From Pogonophryne albipinna (taxonomy: Eukaryota > Chordata > Actinopteri > Perciformes > Artedidraconidae), in the NCBI GenBank assembly GCA_028583405.1, contig CM053246.1:1670570-1734569 (forward strand): DNA of 64,000 nt. Reading direction: 5' to 3'. Below are positions 1 through 13,021 of the stretch, piece by piece. Below the pieces are notes generated by a model. That model made no database searches and was not told the DNA's origin. It worked only from the letters and a program-made list of their open reading frames with translations. Position 1 is the first letter of the stretch, and the number at the start of each line of letters is the position of its first letter. The position numbers were made by a program, and so were the translations under genes.

Positions 1-1436
<1,436 letters not shown>

Positions 1437-1686
1437 AGAATATCAGAATCAGAATACCTTTATTAGTCCCACAGAGGGGAACCTTACATTGTTAGAGTAG
1501 AAAAAGAGCCACAGACATCTTAATGTTACATATGTTACATATGTTACATGCGTTAAAAAGTATTAAAGTAAAAAAAATATATATATATATAATACAAAAT
1601 ATAATAAAAAATAAAAAGTTACACAATTTACAAAATACACATCCTGTAACAATTCTTAGGATTTAGCAGCCAGGTACAGTATATAT

Positions 1687-1800
1687 TGCCGTTATTAACG
1701 GCATATATATATATTGCCGTTATTAACGGCATATATATATATTGCCGTTATTAACGGCATATATATATATATTGCCGTTATTAACGGCATATATATATAT
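1687..1800. repeat. four-copy minisatellite with palindromic unit
   Basis: Four units of about 28-30 bp, each holding the perfect palindrome TGCCGTTATTAACGGCA (8 bp arms around one T) joined by (AT)n spacers. It lies in the 3' UTR of the LINE at 1437-2312. Confidence 0.9.
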
Positions 1801-1888
1801 TGCACATATAGCACATATTGCACATAGTTGGTTGGTATTTAACAGCAAGGGGTGTTATAGTCTGTGTTGTTGTGTGTGTGGGGGTCTA

Positions 1889-2284
1889 CTAGGGGCTGTG
1901 CTGGTTGTATAGTCTGACCGCTGCAGGAAGGAAGGACCTGCGGTATCTCTCCGTGAGACAGCGGGGGTGCAGCAGCCTGTCGCTGAAGGAGCTGCACAGT
2001 GAAGACAGGGTGTCCTGTAGGGGGTGGGACACATTGTCCAGCAGGGAGGACAGCTTGGCTGCCATTCTCCTGTCTCCCTCCACCTCCACAGTGTCCAGAG
2101 GACTCCTGTCTCCCACCACCTCCACAGTGTCCAGAGGACTCCTGTCTCCCACCACCTCCACAGTGTCCAGAGGACTCCCCAGGACAGAGCTGGCCTTCCT
2201 TACCAGTCTGTTCAGTCTCTTCTTGTCAGCAGCCGAGATGCTGCTGCCCCAGCAGGCCACACCATAGAAAATGGCTGATGCCAC
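1889..2284 (-). pseudogene. LINE reverse transcriptase C-terminal fragment
   Basis: A 131-residue open frame containing IFYGVACWGSSI and ending with RRSFLPAAVRLYNQ, the typical C-terminal end of fish LINE ORF2 (region after the reverse-transcriptase palm). No catalytic motif is present because the element is truncated. A 12-residue segment (SPLDTVEV, V or E, GDR) occurs three times in tandem at residues 37-72 where relatives are expected to have it once, so the frame has grown by 24 residues without breaking. It cannot be an active enzyme. Confidence 0.8.
2069..2176 (-). repeat. in-frame 36-bp x 3 repeat inside LINE frame
   Basis: Three tandem 36-bp units, each encoding twelve residues beginning SPLDTVEV. 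The length is a multiple of three, so the reading frame is kept. Confidence 0.9.
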
Positions 2285-2612
2285 GACAGAGTCATAAAAT
2301 GTCTGAAAGATGAATTATTATTATGAATATATTATATTATAATTGTAATGTAAAAATATTCACGCTGCCATATCGCCTCTTCATATCAGCATACATTTAA
2401 ATGTGTTTGGACCTACACATTCTATTAATATGCATCCATGGACTATTGAAAATAATAATGCAAATTTCTCGTGTGAGGGCCCAAATCCTTGATGCCGGTT
2501 CAGATTTTTCTGCACCTCATCACCTTAATTGGGCGTTTTCTCAGTTTTGTGAGAGGGCGCTGGCGTTGATTATCTCCCGCTCCTCCACCAAAAGTCTTAT
2601 TTTGGTCCAGAT

Positions 2613-2971
2613 CAGGGGCCTCACGTATAAAGCCTTGTGTAGGATTGGCGTGGGAAGGTTGCTTATAGGACAAAGCAAATAAATACGCACCAACACTTTC
2701 CGATTCATAAAAGACTGCGTACAGGCACAGGACTTGCGTACTGCACTTCCTACGCCGGTTTCCCTTTATAAATCACAATCGACTCGAAATGCGGTGCAGC
2801 TTTTGCGGGCTTCACGGAACGCCCATATTTGCCTTTAAATGGTCAAATAAACGCCCATTCATTCATTTTGACTGACTGCATGAAGAAGATCGCAGGAAAT
2901 GACGACAGAACAGCTAAAAAAGACATCTCACACCGTATCAGATTTTGGTTATTTTTTGGTTATGAGGCCCC
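2613..2971. mobile_element. possible MITE with GGGGCCTCA ends
   Basis: AGGGGCCTCA at 2614 is mirrored by TGAGGCCCC at 2963-2971, about 355 bp apart, with repeated CGTA-rich subterminal sequence between. I see no clean target duplication, so superfamily is open. The stretch 2313-2612 on its left shows nothing else. Confidence 0.4.
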
Positions 2972-2993
2972 AGAACCACTTTTACCTTTACCA

Positions 2994-3035
2994 TTAACGT
3001 GTTAACGGAGAAAGGCTTCTCCGTTAACACGTTAA
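2994..3035. repeat. perfect 19-bp inverted repeat (hairpin)
   Basis: Arm TTAACGTGTTAACGGAGAA at 2994-3012, loop AGGC, and its exact reverse complement at 3017-3035. It may be the fused ends or the core of a small transposon; no function can be read from it. Confidence 0.9.
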
Positions 3036-3844
3036 TTAACTGTAAAATACCATCTGTCTCATTTTGTTTCTACCAAATTACTACTTTGTACTTCCTAGCA
3101 GGGACGTGCGGTCAGGGAAGGCAGTGCCTCACCTGTCTTGATGAAAAGTAAAAATACAAATAACAATAAAATGAAATAAATATTAATATTTCTCAAATGG
3201 TCTGTGCTATACATTTATTATCTGTATGATTCCAATCATTTCGATCATTTTATAGCAAAACTCACTGAAATGGCGTATTTTCTGTTCCTATACATCAGGG
3301 GTATTCAACTAAAATTCAACGAGGTCCAGTTAGAGAAAATGTCCCCATGCAAAGGTCCGGAACATCAAAATGTCTAAGTTGCTTTATGAATTAGTGTGAT
3401 ATATATTGAAGTAGCTGCAGCTTTATCAACGTGTGCATGTAATCAACAACTGACTGCCAATCAAATAAAGAAAGTACAATTCATAAACAACAATATTTAT
3501 TGTCAATTAACATTGAACTATACAGATATACAGTAACATACTGTGGATATGTGTAATGTTCCTCTCGGGCTGCATTTAAAAAAAAAATAGAGAAAATAAA
3601 TAAAATAGCTTAATAGTAATTATTTGTCTCTCCCTGTCTGCTGCAAACACGCCTGTTCACTCTCCTCTCCGCTTCTCTCCCTGTATCGCTAACTCTTCTC
3701 TTCACTCATTTTCCTCTCCGCTTCTCTCTGCTGCTCTCTCGTCTCTTCTTCTGTGTTTCTCTCCCTGTATCGCTCACTCGTCTCTTTCGCCCCCTGTCGG
3801 CAGCAGTTACAATAGAATCGCCCCGTCAAAATTGAAATCCCTTA
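3036..3844. other. intron with two broken hAT-like ends
   Basis: CAGGGACGTGCGGTCAGGG near 3100 and CAGGGGTATTCAACT near 3297 look like hAT left ends whose right partners are not in the window. The second resembles the end at 29348. CT-rich sequence with repeated TCTCTCC blocks fills 3630-3785. No coding sequence is seen. Confidence 0.4.
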
Positions 3845-4399
3845 TTAAAGGACCGTCATGGCCATTTCTACTGATCATAATTCCATTGTTGAGGTCTACT
3901 AAAATAGATGTATACTGTGCAATTTTCCAAACTCACGTTGGTTTCTCATACAGCATCTCTGTAAAGTATGTGTATTCACTCTCTGTCCTAAACGCCTTGT
4001 TGGAGCTCCAGCCCCCCCCTCCCTGTGAACCCATATTGAGTAAGAAAAAGGTTTATAACGCTGTGAGCATGGGTCTGCGGAGAGCATTTCTCCACCATCC
4101 CAACTTAGCAGCCGGAAAAACGTTTACCCATTTAAACAGTAGTGGTAGATACAAGATACTGTTAGCAATTCTAGAACCCTGAGAGCCGGAGAGACTGAAA
4201 AGAGTCAAGGGAAGCTTATAAAAGTTAACAGCATTTAATTACACAAAAGATGTGGTGGTGTACAAATGAAATGTGCGATTGGAGGAGCTCTCCTTCAGCC
4301 AAGGTCAGGAGAAGAAGAGCTCGATTGTTGGCTTGCCCTTTCTGTTGTCATCTGAGGTCTTCTCCTATTGGCCGGCGTTGTGAGGGGCGGGTCCAATGC

Positions 4400-5562
4400 A
4401 ATAGCTTGGTTTCACTTGACGTCACACCGCTGCGTTCCTTTGGCGCGAAATTCCATTGGAGGTCAGGAAGTAATTTTCTACAGAGGATCTAGCTGCTGTT
4501 ACCGTTGTGAAAATGCCGGTGTGTTGTGTAGTTTACGGTTGTTCCAATCGATCCGGCCGAGAGAAAAACAAGAGGTTTTACCGAGTGCCGAAGGTTGTCG
4601 TCCATAAAGCTGAGCAATTTAAGAAGCTAACCGAAGAACGCCGGAAAAAATGGCTTTCAAACCTACATCTGCGGTCGGGAAGAGCAGAGTCGTCTAATGC
4701 ACGTGTCTGCAGCGACCACTTCATCAGAGGTATTAGCTAACTTGGTTTTTGTGGCTTTGTTTATGTATTATTGGGTTGTAGTTAAATGCTTATTTACTTA
4801 GTAATACTGATCATGTTTAAGTTACCTGTAGTCTAATATGGACTTTGTTGGGACTTTTTAGGGTGCCCTAGCGCTTTGGGTGACGTTGAGTCGGTAGACT
4901 GGGCTCCCACTGTTAGCCTCGGTTACCACCGATTATATATACAGTCTATGCGAAACAACGTCACCGACGCGGTAACCATAGTACCTACATGTAATCATAA
5001 CACACATACACATATATATACACACACAGAACACTCACAGGCCAGTTAATGCTGAAGGCAAGGCGACAGCCGTAACTCTGCCTCACATGAGTCCATGTAG
5101 CTAAAGTTAGCTAGCTAGATGTCTCCTAATAATGCTACTTAGAGGTAAGAAGGTATAGGTAGTAACACTCACCCGGGCAAAAACAAGGCGACATTTGTTT
5201 AATGCCTTTTTGGTGCCGAGGTCATTCACCCATCCACACACGAAGTAGTTGAAAGCTTTCAATTTTTTTGGCTAGCCGTGTAGTAGGAGGTATGAAGGAC
5301 GAGGTAGCTGGTGATATCCATCGCCTCGACAGTGGGCAAATCTGATAAATCACGAGAAAAGTCGCTCTTTTTCAGCTGATACGGATCGTATCCGATGCTG
5401 TGATTTTTTCACGATATCTGCGGCGTGCAGGTTCATTTCATTGTTTGACATAGTCGGTGTCCTCCATGATTCCTGCGTTGATGAATGATTGCGTTTTTAA
5501 CTTCCTGACCTCCACTTGAATTTCGCGCGTCGTAGAAGTCACGTGACTGAAACCAAGCTATT
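4400..5562 (+). mobile_element. P-element-like transposon with THAP exon, in 3' LTR
   Basis: The ends AATAGCTTGGTTTCA (from 4400) and TGAAACCAAGCTATT (to 5562) are inverted, and the subterminal blocks GCGCGAAATTC and GGAGGTCAGGAAGT are also shared in inverted order, giving ends related over about 70 bp. The paralogous LTR at 25600 lacks the whole 1.16 kb, so this is an insertion. The host-site duplication is not clean. Inside is one THAP-finger exon followed by non-coding DNA, so it looks like an internal-deletion derivative of a THAP-transposase element. Capture of a host THAP exon is the alternative. Confidence 0.65.
4513..4729 (+). pseudogene. THAP-type zinc finger exon
   Basis: The exon begins at ATG 4513 (MPVCCVVYGC) and reads open for 72 codons. 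It shows the THAP C2CH pattern: Cys-x4-Cys near the start (CVVYGC), an RFYRVP segment, the conserved Trp in RKKWLSN, and Cys-x2-His-Phe (CSDHF) at the end. The frame meets a splice donor (G|GTATTA) at 4730, as first exons of THAP genes do. No following exon is seen in the element, so the finger is probably an orphan DNA-binding module. THAP fingers are DNA-binding domains of P-element transposases and of host THAP proteins. The promoter-like GC-rich stretch before it overlaps the transposon end. Expression is unknown. Confidence 0.7.
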
Positions 5563-5894
5563 CCTGCCTTTTTCTGTTGCTAAATTACATCATTCTGGTG
5601 TATGTGGTTATTTAAACATTCCCTAATAAACGTGATTTCAGCGTCAATAAATGAGTGTTAAACCCTGTGTGTTTAGGGTACAACATCACATGTCATTTCA
5701 CCTTTAATTCACGGTTTGAAAACGTAGCATTTTACCACATGCTAATGCTAACCGGAAATGAAGAATTTTCAGAATAAAAGTGTTAAGTTAATAGTTAGTG
5801 TGAACTTCCGTTTTTTCAGAATAAAACTGATTTAAATTAAATAGTATATTTAATTCAAATTACGCCATATCAACATTGATTTTAATTTCTAACA

Positions 5895-7363
5895 ATCCCT
5901 CCTTACAGACCCTTTAAGGTATGTAAATAATACTGAAATCAATGAGTTCTTCATCTGAACATTACATGGTACATAACTCATAAAAGTAAAAAATACGAAT
6001 AAGAATACATATTCATCATAAATATGAAGTTTTTAATTTGTGCATAACTTCTAGCTTAAACCTTTAATGTCACTTTGTAAAATAGCAGCAATTAGCTTGG
6101 TATGGAAAACGTCAAACTCCCTCCTTTCACATCATAAATCATCTTCATACTGTATCTGGTGTAAAGGCACTTGTTCTTTTACAAAGTATAAGAAGGATTA
6201 AACTATCTGAAAATATCTAAATATTACTCTTTATTTAAACTCTCCTCTTCAGTTTTTTGCATACACCCACTTTTTCAACTAATGTCTAGCACCATTCTAT
6301 CGGTCTGTTTTATCTAACTGTTTGTGTCATCTTTTACTGTGTCTCTGGTGTAATTTATGAATCTCTGCTGGTTGTAGTAGAAGTTCTCCCCATCCACATT
6401 CTTGTTGGTTGTGGGACAGAGGACTAATAATTCAGAACCTCCTGATATTTGAATCTTACTACTTGGCATATGTTACAAACAAAACAAAAAATCTTCATGG
6501 TGAACTAAATAACATATTTCAATAGCTCGGAAATGTCTGATGAGCCTCTGTGTTGTTCCTAAATAAAATCCTTGTAATCTTTCTCAAATCTAAATATAAC
6601 AATGAACTATTCCTGTTTGTGGTAAAGACACACACTAATGTTATGTAATACAATTTAATTATGGATTAAAAAACAACTAAAGTCATGATGCTGTCAAAGT
6701 GAATGATTTCCTGAGTGTATCTGTCCTGTATGGTACGTCATTCTCTGCTTGGATCGTGTGCAGAAATCCCATCGATTCACCTGGCAATACGGCTGAAAAA
6801 TGAATACAGAATTCCAACATACTGTCATCAAATGTTTTTCTATTATGAATTTAAATGAAATGTATATCCCCATAATGACCTAAACAATAAAGTCTATGGC
6901 TTTTACTTCTAATTCTTTACCAGACTAGTTACAAGATGTTCTGTCTCATTACATTACTATGTTTTAGCTTAACTTAACTGTAATATGTTCTTTCTACATT
7001 TCAACCCTCAGTTACTCTAATGTCAGTTGAAATATTAGAAAATTGTTTCATTATCACAGGTCAACTTCTTCGGTATTCTATTCTGGACTTACATCACTCA
7101 CAGTAGCCCCTTGGCCACTGATTCTGCATCTGTGTTACCTGTTATAACTCAATCAATATTTAGAAACATGTCAACATTCATCAAACAGTATCTTATCCCC
7201 AGATATGGAGCAGGTTAATTCTAAAACTATCATTCAATGCTCAGTTTGAACATCTGGGTTGGGCGGAAGGTTTCTTTCAATCCCTAAAAGAAACATTTAA
7301 ATTGTGAATTTTACAGCCATGTTGACATTATACATTATACACACACACATGTTGACATTATAC
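5895..7363 (-). other. proviral 3' region, no env frame
   Basis: The start (5895-5904) reads as a purine tract on the minus strand next to the 3' LTR. The rest is AT-rich with no open frame over 60 codons on either strand. Any env gene here is decayed beyond my recognition or was lost. Confidence 0.5.
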
Positions 7364-7371
7364 ATTATACA

Positions 7372-7963
7372 CAGGGGTGCACATAACTTTTTTGCCCTGG
7401 TTCTCAAAGGAGCACCTGGAGATGTTGCTTGGTGCGCATCCTTAAAATGAAAGGAACCGGACCTTTTGAGGGGTACTTGACTTTATGAATGGGGTGGGGG
7501 GGGGGGAGGTGCACTGGTGAGCACGCAGCAGGGTTACTGTGCGAAGCGCATAAAGCAGGCCCTTCGCGCGATAGCGAGGGGTAGAGCGAGGGATCGCCGT
7601 GGACGGATTAAATTAAGTAAACCTAAATGGCTCGCGAATTATACTTTGGTGGCCGTTAATATACCTGGGTGGCCGGGCCAAGTAAAGTCTATCTGTGGGA
7701 AACCCTGCTATCTTATCAGTTCTTATGCAACTCGCAAAATATCTCTCTCTCTCTCTTCTCTATCTCTCTCTTCTCTCTCTATCTCTATCGCTCTCTTCTC
7801 TATCTCTCTCTTCTCTATCTCTCTCTTCTCTCATCTCTCTTTTCTCTCTCTCTCTCTTCCTCTCAATGTTGGTGCGCAAATGCACCTTTTTTCAAATGAT
7901 CCGGTGCTCTTTTTTGGCGGGGGATGCGCATGCGCACCTGCGCACCAGTTATGTGCAGCCCTG
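7372..7963. mobile_element. hAT-type non-autonomous element, TSD ATTATACA
   Basis: Ends CAGGGGTGCACATAACT and AGTTATGTGCAGCCCTG, flanked by ATTATACA at 7364-7371 and 7964-7971. It is 592 bp. A CT-rich microsatellite (about 7740-7860) lies inside; open frames through it are low-complexity. A related left end recurs at 51048. Confidence 0.85.
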
Positions 7964-7971
7964 ATTATACA

Positions 7972-10773
7972 CACTACCCCCTTTTTACGCATTAACTCAT
8001 GTGTAACAACATGTAATGGGGAGGGGGAAAAAACGTTCAGGTAAATATTGGTTAGGGACATAGCGAACATTATTTACAATTTTACATCCATTATTATTAT
8101 TTCCAAAGTAAACACTCCAGTGAAAATAAGTGTTTATCTCCGTCTTTCAGTCCTAAAATAAACAAAATCTTCAGATTTTAGTTTGAGTTTTACATTTTCA
8201 AACCGCCAACTCATGTGGGAGTAAAATATCATCAAGTAGATTAGAAACGGGTCACATGTGCGGTTTCCCCTTTTTGTGGATTTTTTCGGAAACCTCTCGT
8301 TTCCCTTGGAGCTCCAAAATAATATGTTAGTCCAAAACCATGCTTGGTTAGTTATTGTTTTAGAATCATGCAGTTACACTGATCACATGGCGGCATTCAT
8401 TCACACTCACACTGTCTGGTTGTCAAGTCAGGTTTGGTCAGGTACACCCCAGAGTCAGTCATTGACAGTGCTTTTGTCACACTGTCAGTCAGGGTCAAAG
8501 GTCATTTGGTCTCGGTCTTTTGGCCATGTCGTGCTCTGCAGAGTCTTTTCAGAGGTAATTCAGCATAGGCGGGTACCCTTTATCTACAAAAATATATCAT
8601 ATGCGGAGCGCCATTCATTATTCATTCATGATTTCAACTATGATTTTCAAGATGGTTCTAACTTTTCATTGGGACTTCTGCCTCCCACCTTTCCTGAAAC
8701 TTGGTACAAAACTCACTTCCTTATAGTACTACTACTACAATTCATTTACACCTAATTAGTATTAAAATGTCTGATAGATCTATTTCAGAAACTTGTGTAC
8801 TTAACTATTATCTTGAGTCAAAACATTACTGGGACCTGTGTAGCTCTGCTATGTATTTCATAGCTCATTACTCATTTATCTTCAATTCTGGTCTACCTAA
8901 AAAACAATGTTAAACTCTTTAGCAGTGTGTGGAACCTTGGGTGTCCGAACATGCAACAATTACTCCCTCCTTTGTCGAGGATTTAAAAACAGAAGTCATT
9001 TCATATTTCCATCTTAAAGCCCTCCTATGGTAATAACTATGCTACAATGGTGAAATCAATACTTTAGATTGGAACACTATATTTGGCTTGGCACTAGCCC
9101 TCCCTTTAACATTATCCATACAAATAAAGGTTTGTCTTATAGAGCGGTTCCTAAAACTATCCCTTTAATGGTGATCAATATTGTAACAAATGAGATCACT
9201 ACTTTATTCACACATGAATACAAATCTCTTAAAGAATAATTTGTTAACATGATGAAAAGATTGAAGAATATGGTTCGACTCTGTCATGTCTCCCCCTTTA
9301 TCCCTCAGTGTGTTTTAGGATGATTCTCATTTCACTTTAATAGTTTCCTCTTTACTGCTATTTTTAATTTACCAATTGATTAATTCATGGTTAATATATC
9401 TTTTTGTCTTTACGTATTTATCAAGTCAATTCAAGTTCTTTAAATGTGGTCTCTTTTATGTGCGTTTTGTGAATAAGTGTGTTTATGTGTAAACTCACTC
9501 ATTCCCGTTCTCCTTTTCTCCTCCCCTGGTTTTCTCAAGCCGTGACCCCGGCCTCCTCACTTCTAATCGACCATGCCAACTCCTCTGATTCTGTCTTCTC
9601 TTCAGTCCATCAGCTGTTGAACCATCCGCTGTAACTCTTTAGGCAGCCTTTGGCTCAGTTACATCTGCAGCCCACATCATGCCACTGTTATTGTACTGCT
9701 TTGCATTTCATCTCCTCCTTTACAGTCTCTTCGCTGTTTTTATGGAGGGCGGATTCTGCTCTCATGTCCCACACTTTGTTCTTGTGTAAAATCTCGTGGC
9801 TCACTTGGAACTGCATGCCCTGTCTGAGGGACTGATGAGAGTAATTTCATTTCATTTCAAACCTTTATTTATCCAGGTGTATCCCATTGAGATCATTGAT
9901 CTCTTTTTCAAGGGAGAGTATCTCTCTGTATGTCAGCATGCTGTTTGGTTCTGGATACCACAGGTGGAGATAGTTCCGGCTGCAGTTCTGGATGCAGTCT
10001 TGTTGTTGTTGGTTCAGCTCTGGTTCTCTGTCTGTTCGATGGAGAAGGAGGAGTCTCCTGTTGGGTTAGGTCTTTTGTCTGCTTGGAGGATCGGGTAGCC
10101 TTTCTGACTCAGAGGGGGGAGTCCAGGTCTCGGGACGCATTACCTATAGGAAGTCTAGCACACTGAGGTTAAATAAATCCAACCCTTTCCACTCTGTCTT
10201 TTTCTAATCATACTATCTGTCTTAGTTTGTTAAATGCCATCTAAACAACACAATTAATGTCTACTAATGATATTACAAAAACTCCTAAAAATTGTTTCAA
10301 CCATTGTTACATATTTACCCAACATAACTCTTTCAGGAAACCATTTTCTCCTATAAATTGGAATACCTACATGTTTCAAGCATCACATATTTCACACACT
10401 ACGAAAGAACATCTCCATATTTTCACCAATATTTTAATCCCACTGTTTCTTAGAACAATAGTAAGCCTGCAGAGCACACTAATCGGATCACAGTAATGTA
10501 AATTGACTCAAGTGTAGGCCTATTTCTACTTTCTATTATACTTATTACTTTTGGTGAACATGTATGTATATCATCTAAATTCCTGCTCTATGATATGCAA
10601 ACAGTTTGAGTGTAAAAATGTGTTTTTCTCTATGTATTTACACTACGGATTCTTGAGTTTACTCATCTCCTGGTGCTGTCGTTCCTACAAATGTTCAATT
10701 CCTTATTGTTTTGTACCAGTTTTTCAAAATCAGTTCTAACTGCCGTGCCGTTTCAGGAAAGGTGGCGGTACGG
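7972..10773 (-). other. proviral interior or unknown insertions, LINE tail at 9841-9920
   Basis: No convincing viral or cellular frame. At 9841-9920 the antisense of a fish LINE 3' tail is seen (TTTATTTATCCAGG, then CTCTTTTTCAAGGGA). The open frame at 8258-8755 has no recognisable motif. Where the env gene should lie I see nothing that qualifies. Confidence 0.4.
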
Positions 10774-11742
10774 CTACACAATGTGTGGGTGCCAACATGT
10801 TCCTTTTTTAACTTTGATCCGGAGTGCATCTGCAGTGCGTTCTACAACTTCCCATGGTCCACTCCATACAGGTTGCAACGAGTTCATCTTGTGGATTTTT
10901 ACATTTACCCAATCACCTGATCCAACAGAAATATTCGTCATGGCCCTGGCATATGCTTCCGCCTCAATTTTTCTAATATCTAACACTGGTTCTCCTCTGA
11001 ATTGTGAGGTGCTACATTGTGGTGGATATTGCTGAGTGGGGCAATCTCTGGCCAAATGTCTACAATCACCACATATGAAGCAGCCATCATCCCTTCTTCC
11101 TCTCCATTGTCCCTTTTGTTGATGCTGTATGGGACTGTATACCTGTGCTTGTGGCTGTACTTGCGTAGGAAGATACACAGGTATTTGCTGAACTTGGTTT
11201 TGTGGACATACACTTCCTCCTCCGCTTTGTTGGTTCTGCATTCGATTATCTGCTTCTTCCTGAGTTTGAACTGTTGGAGGTCTCCGCCCTGCCTTCTCTG
11301 CTAGCATGGCCATCTGCTTTGTCGATTTCTTGTTTTTATTAGCTCCGGCATCTTTCTCAGCTACTTGTATCTTCAAAAGTCTTAGTTGTAGTGTTTTTAT
11401 TTCTTCATCATTTTCCCTCATTGTTTCCTGGTATTTGATATTGTGGTGAATGAGATGTTGTCTCCATTCTTCAATGGGTTTAGTGTCTAATCCCACCACA
11501 TCTCCCAGGCGTGCCTGCACTGATCGGGGAAGGGCTTTAATGACCGTGTTCTTCCACAACATTACGACAGCCGGAGAAACGTCATGTCGTTCTCCAGTGC
11601 AGTCCTCCCACACTCCTTCACATCTCTTCAGGAAGGCATGCATGTCTTCCCCCGGTTCTTTTCTCAGGCTGTTGAGGGCATGTAAACTGCGTGTTGTCGG
11701 GTAGATGTGACGAAAATTGCTTGTGCCCATAATGGGCAGCAT
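10774..11742 (-). pseudogene. endogenous retroviral Gag joined to integrase C-terminus
   Basis: A 322-residue open frame. Residues about 30-110 look like the C-terminal part of capsid (a major-homology-like region with conserved Trp and Arg). Residues 115-150 are charged helix, 155-215 are Gln/Pro-rich, and 221-234 form one zinc knuckle C-x2-C-x4-H-x4-C (CFICGDCRHLARDC). From about residue 255 the frame changes character: GDWVNVKIHK and PVWSGPWEVV match the C-terminal SH3-like domain of gammaretrovirus-type integrase. Protease, reverse transcriptase, RNase H and most of integrase are missing, so a deletion joined gag to the end of pol in frame. Upstream capsid sequence is interrupted by a stop just before 11742. 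Defective viral remnant; any protein would be a Gag-like fusion. Confidence 0.75.
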
Positions 11743-13013
11743 TAATATATACCCACATGACAGCTAAGGTCAGAAGAGCTTTATTTAACAGCTGGTCTTA
11801 TGTCTGTGACCCCTCCTGTTGTTAATTGATAAGCCTGAAACATGCACTTGTCAAGGTTCAGAGGCACATTTTGCAAATATGGCAGTAGCCATCGATCATC
11901 TTAAGATAAGATATACTTTATTGATCCTAAGTTGGAAACATTTGCGTTACATCAGCATGTGTAACAGTTGTAAATATGCAGTGGTGTTTATTTGTAAATC
12001 ATTTAGTATAATGACACAAATTCTGTGTTTTATATTTAATAATTCTGTGTTCTTCATTTATTGAATGTTCAATACCTGACAAGGCCGGAGATGAAAAACT
12101 TGGGTCGCAGGTTCCTCAACAGTGCATTACAAGACATCTATCAATATGTGTGTATACCTCCCCCATTAAACTGTCGTATTCTGCACATTTCTTATACTAT
12201 CTACATACATCTTATAAGAGTATAATACATATGTATAATATCAGTTAAAATAAGTGCTTAAACATAAAGTAGTTAACATTGAAGCAAAGCAATATATTAG
12301 TACTTTGTCAGGCTTAATATTTAAACCCCCAAAGCTTTTTTCTTATTCAAAATAAGACCTTAACCTAAATTATTCTTTAATGTTTAAATAAAGCCTTATT
12401 AGTTTGTCTGTCTGTGTCTTCTATTAATATCTAATAATTAAAATAATACATTTCAATAACGTGCTTTAACCACCAGGTGTCCCTTTCTATCAGCTGTGCA
12501 CCGTTATGGTGTAAATATACCAATATACCGATTGGATCAAATATAAAAGTCAGCCGAATTAGTGTTGATACTGCAAGGAGACTTATATTGTGAAGAGAAA
12601 TTGAAGATTTTGTTTAATTGATATATTTATGATCCACGTCACATATTCAGTTTCGGCGGCAGTTGTTCCTGTCTGTCCAGAAGTCTTCTCAGCAGGGCTC
12701 TATAGATAGCAAACTACGGCAGATATGTAATATTGAATGCAGCCGAACCGTGTATTACAATGCCGTTATGTGATGACCTCCAAAGAGAAAAGCAAGCAAA
12801 CTCGGAATAAAGTATTATTTTTATTTTTTTAAATGTTTTCGGATTTCACATCAACAGGAAGTCCGGTTAACTAACATGTCCGTGCGGAACAATACCCCAA
12901 CCCATAGATCCGTGGGTGAATAATGTCAATCACCACATTACACACATCCCTTCACAATTACATTTTAATTTACATTAAAGTATTTCGTGAGGCCTTCTAA
13001 AATATTTTTAAAT
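11743..13013. other. unassigned sequence inside the provirus
   Basis: It lies where the middle of capsid should be. At 11898-11930 the antisense of a common fish LINE tail is present (AAGATAAGATATACTTTATTG), so part of this is a LINE fragment. The rest is AT-rich with no frame or ends that I recognise. Confidence 0.4.
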
Positions 13014-13021
13014 ATAATTAG

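Larger units (their letters stand above)
1437..2312 (-). mobile_element. 5'-truncated LINE (L2/Rex-like) 3' end
   Basis: The minus strand carries the C-terminal end of a LINE reverse-transcriptase frame (2284 to 1889), then a 3' untranslated part ending near 1437 in the antisense form of a common fish LINE tail (TTTATTAGTCCCACAGAG at 1460-1477). The element stops abruptly at about 2312, the usual 5' truncation of target-primed insertion. Its 3' UTR contains a four-copy palindromic minisatellite. Assignment to L2 versus Rex is not certain. Confidence 0.75.
4160..5894 (-). repeat. 3' LTR of the provirus, with inserted element
   Basis: About 572 bp of LTR sequence split by the THAP element at about 4400-5562. 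It matches the LTR at 25352-27089 on both sides of that insertion. At 5781-5796 it shows the intact TTAA site that is occupied in the other LTR. Over the first 240 bp I count about a dozen substitutions and one 14-bp indel against the 5' LTR. Confidence 0.85.

Noticed and set aside
1905..2313. Three overlapping plus-strand frames with Pro-rich repeats
   Set aside because: Antisense shadows of the LINE frame and its 36-bp triplication.
7517..8044. A 175-codon plus-strand frame in the first proviral hAT element
   Set aside because: Mostly Ser/Leu from the CT microsatellite; no domain.
5895..10773. Retroviral env gene
   Set aside because: Position is right but I found no frame with a signal peptide, furin site or transmembrane subunit pattern on the minus strand.
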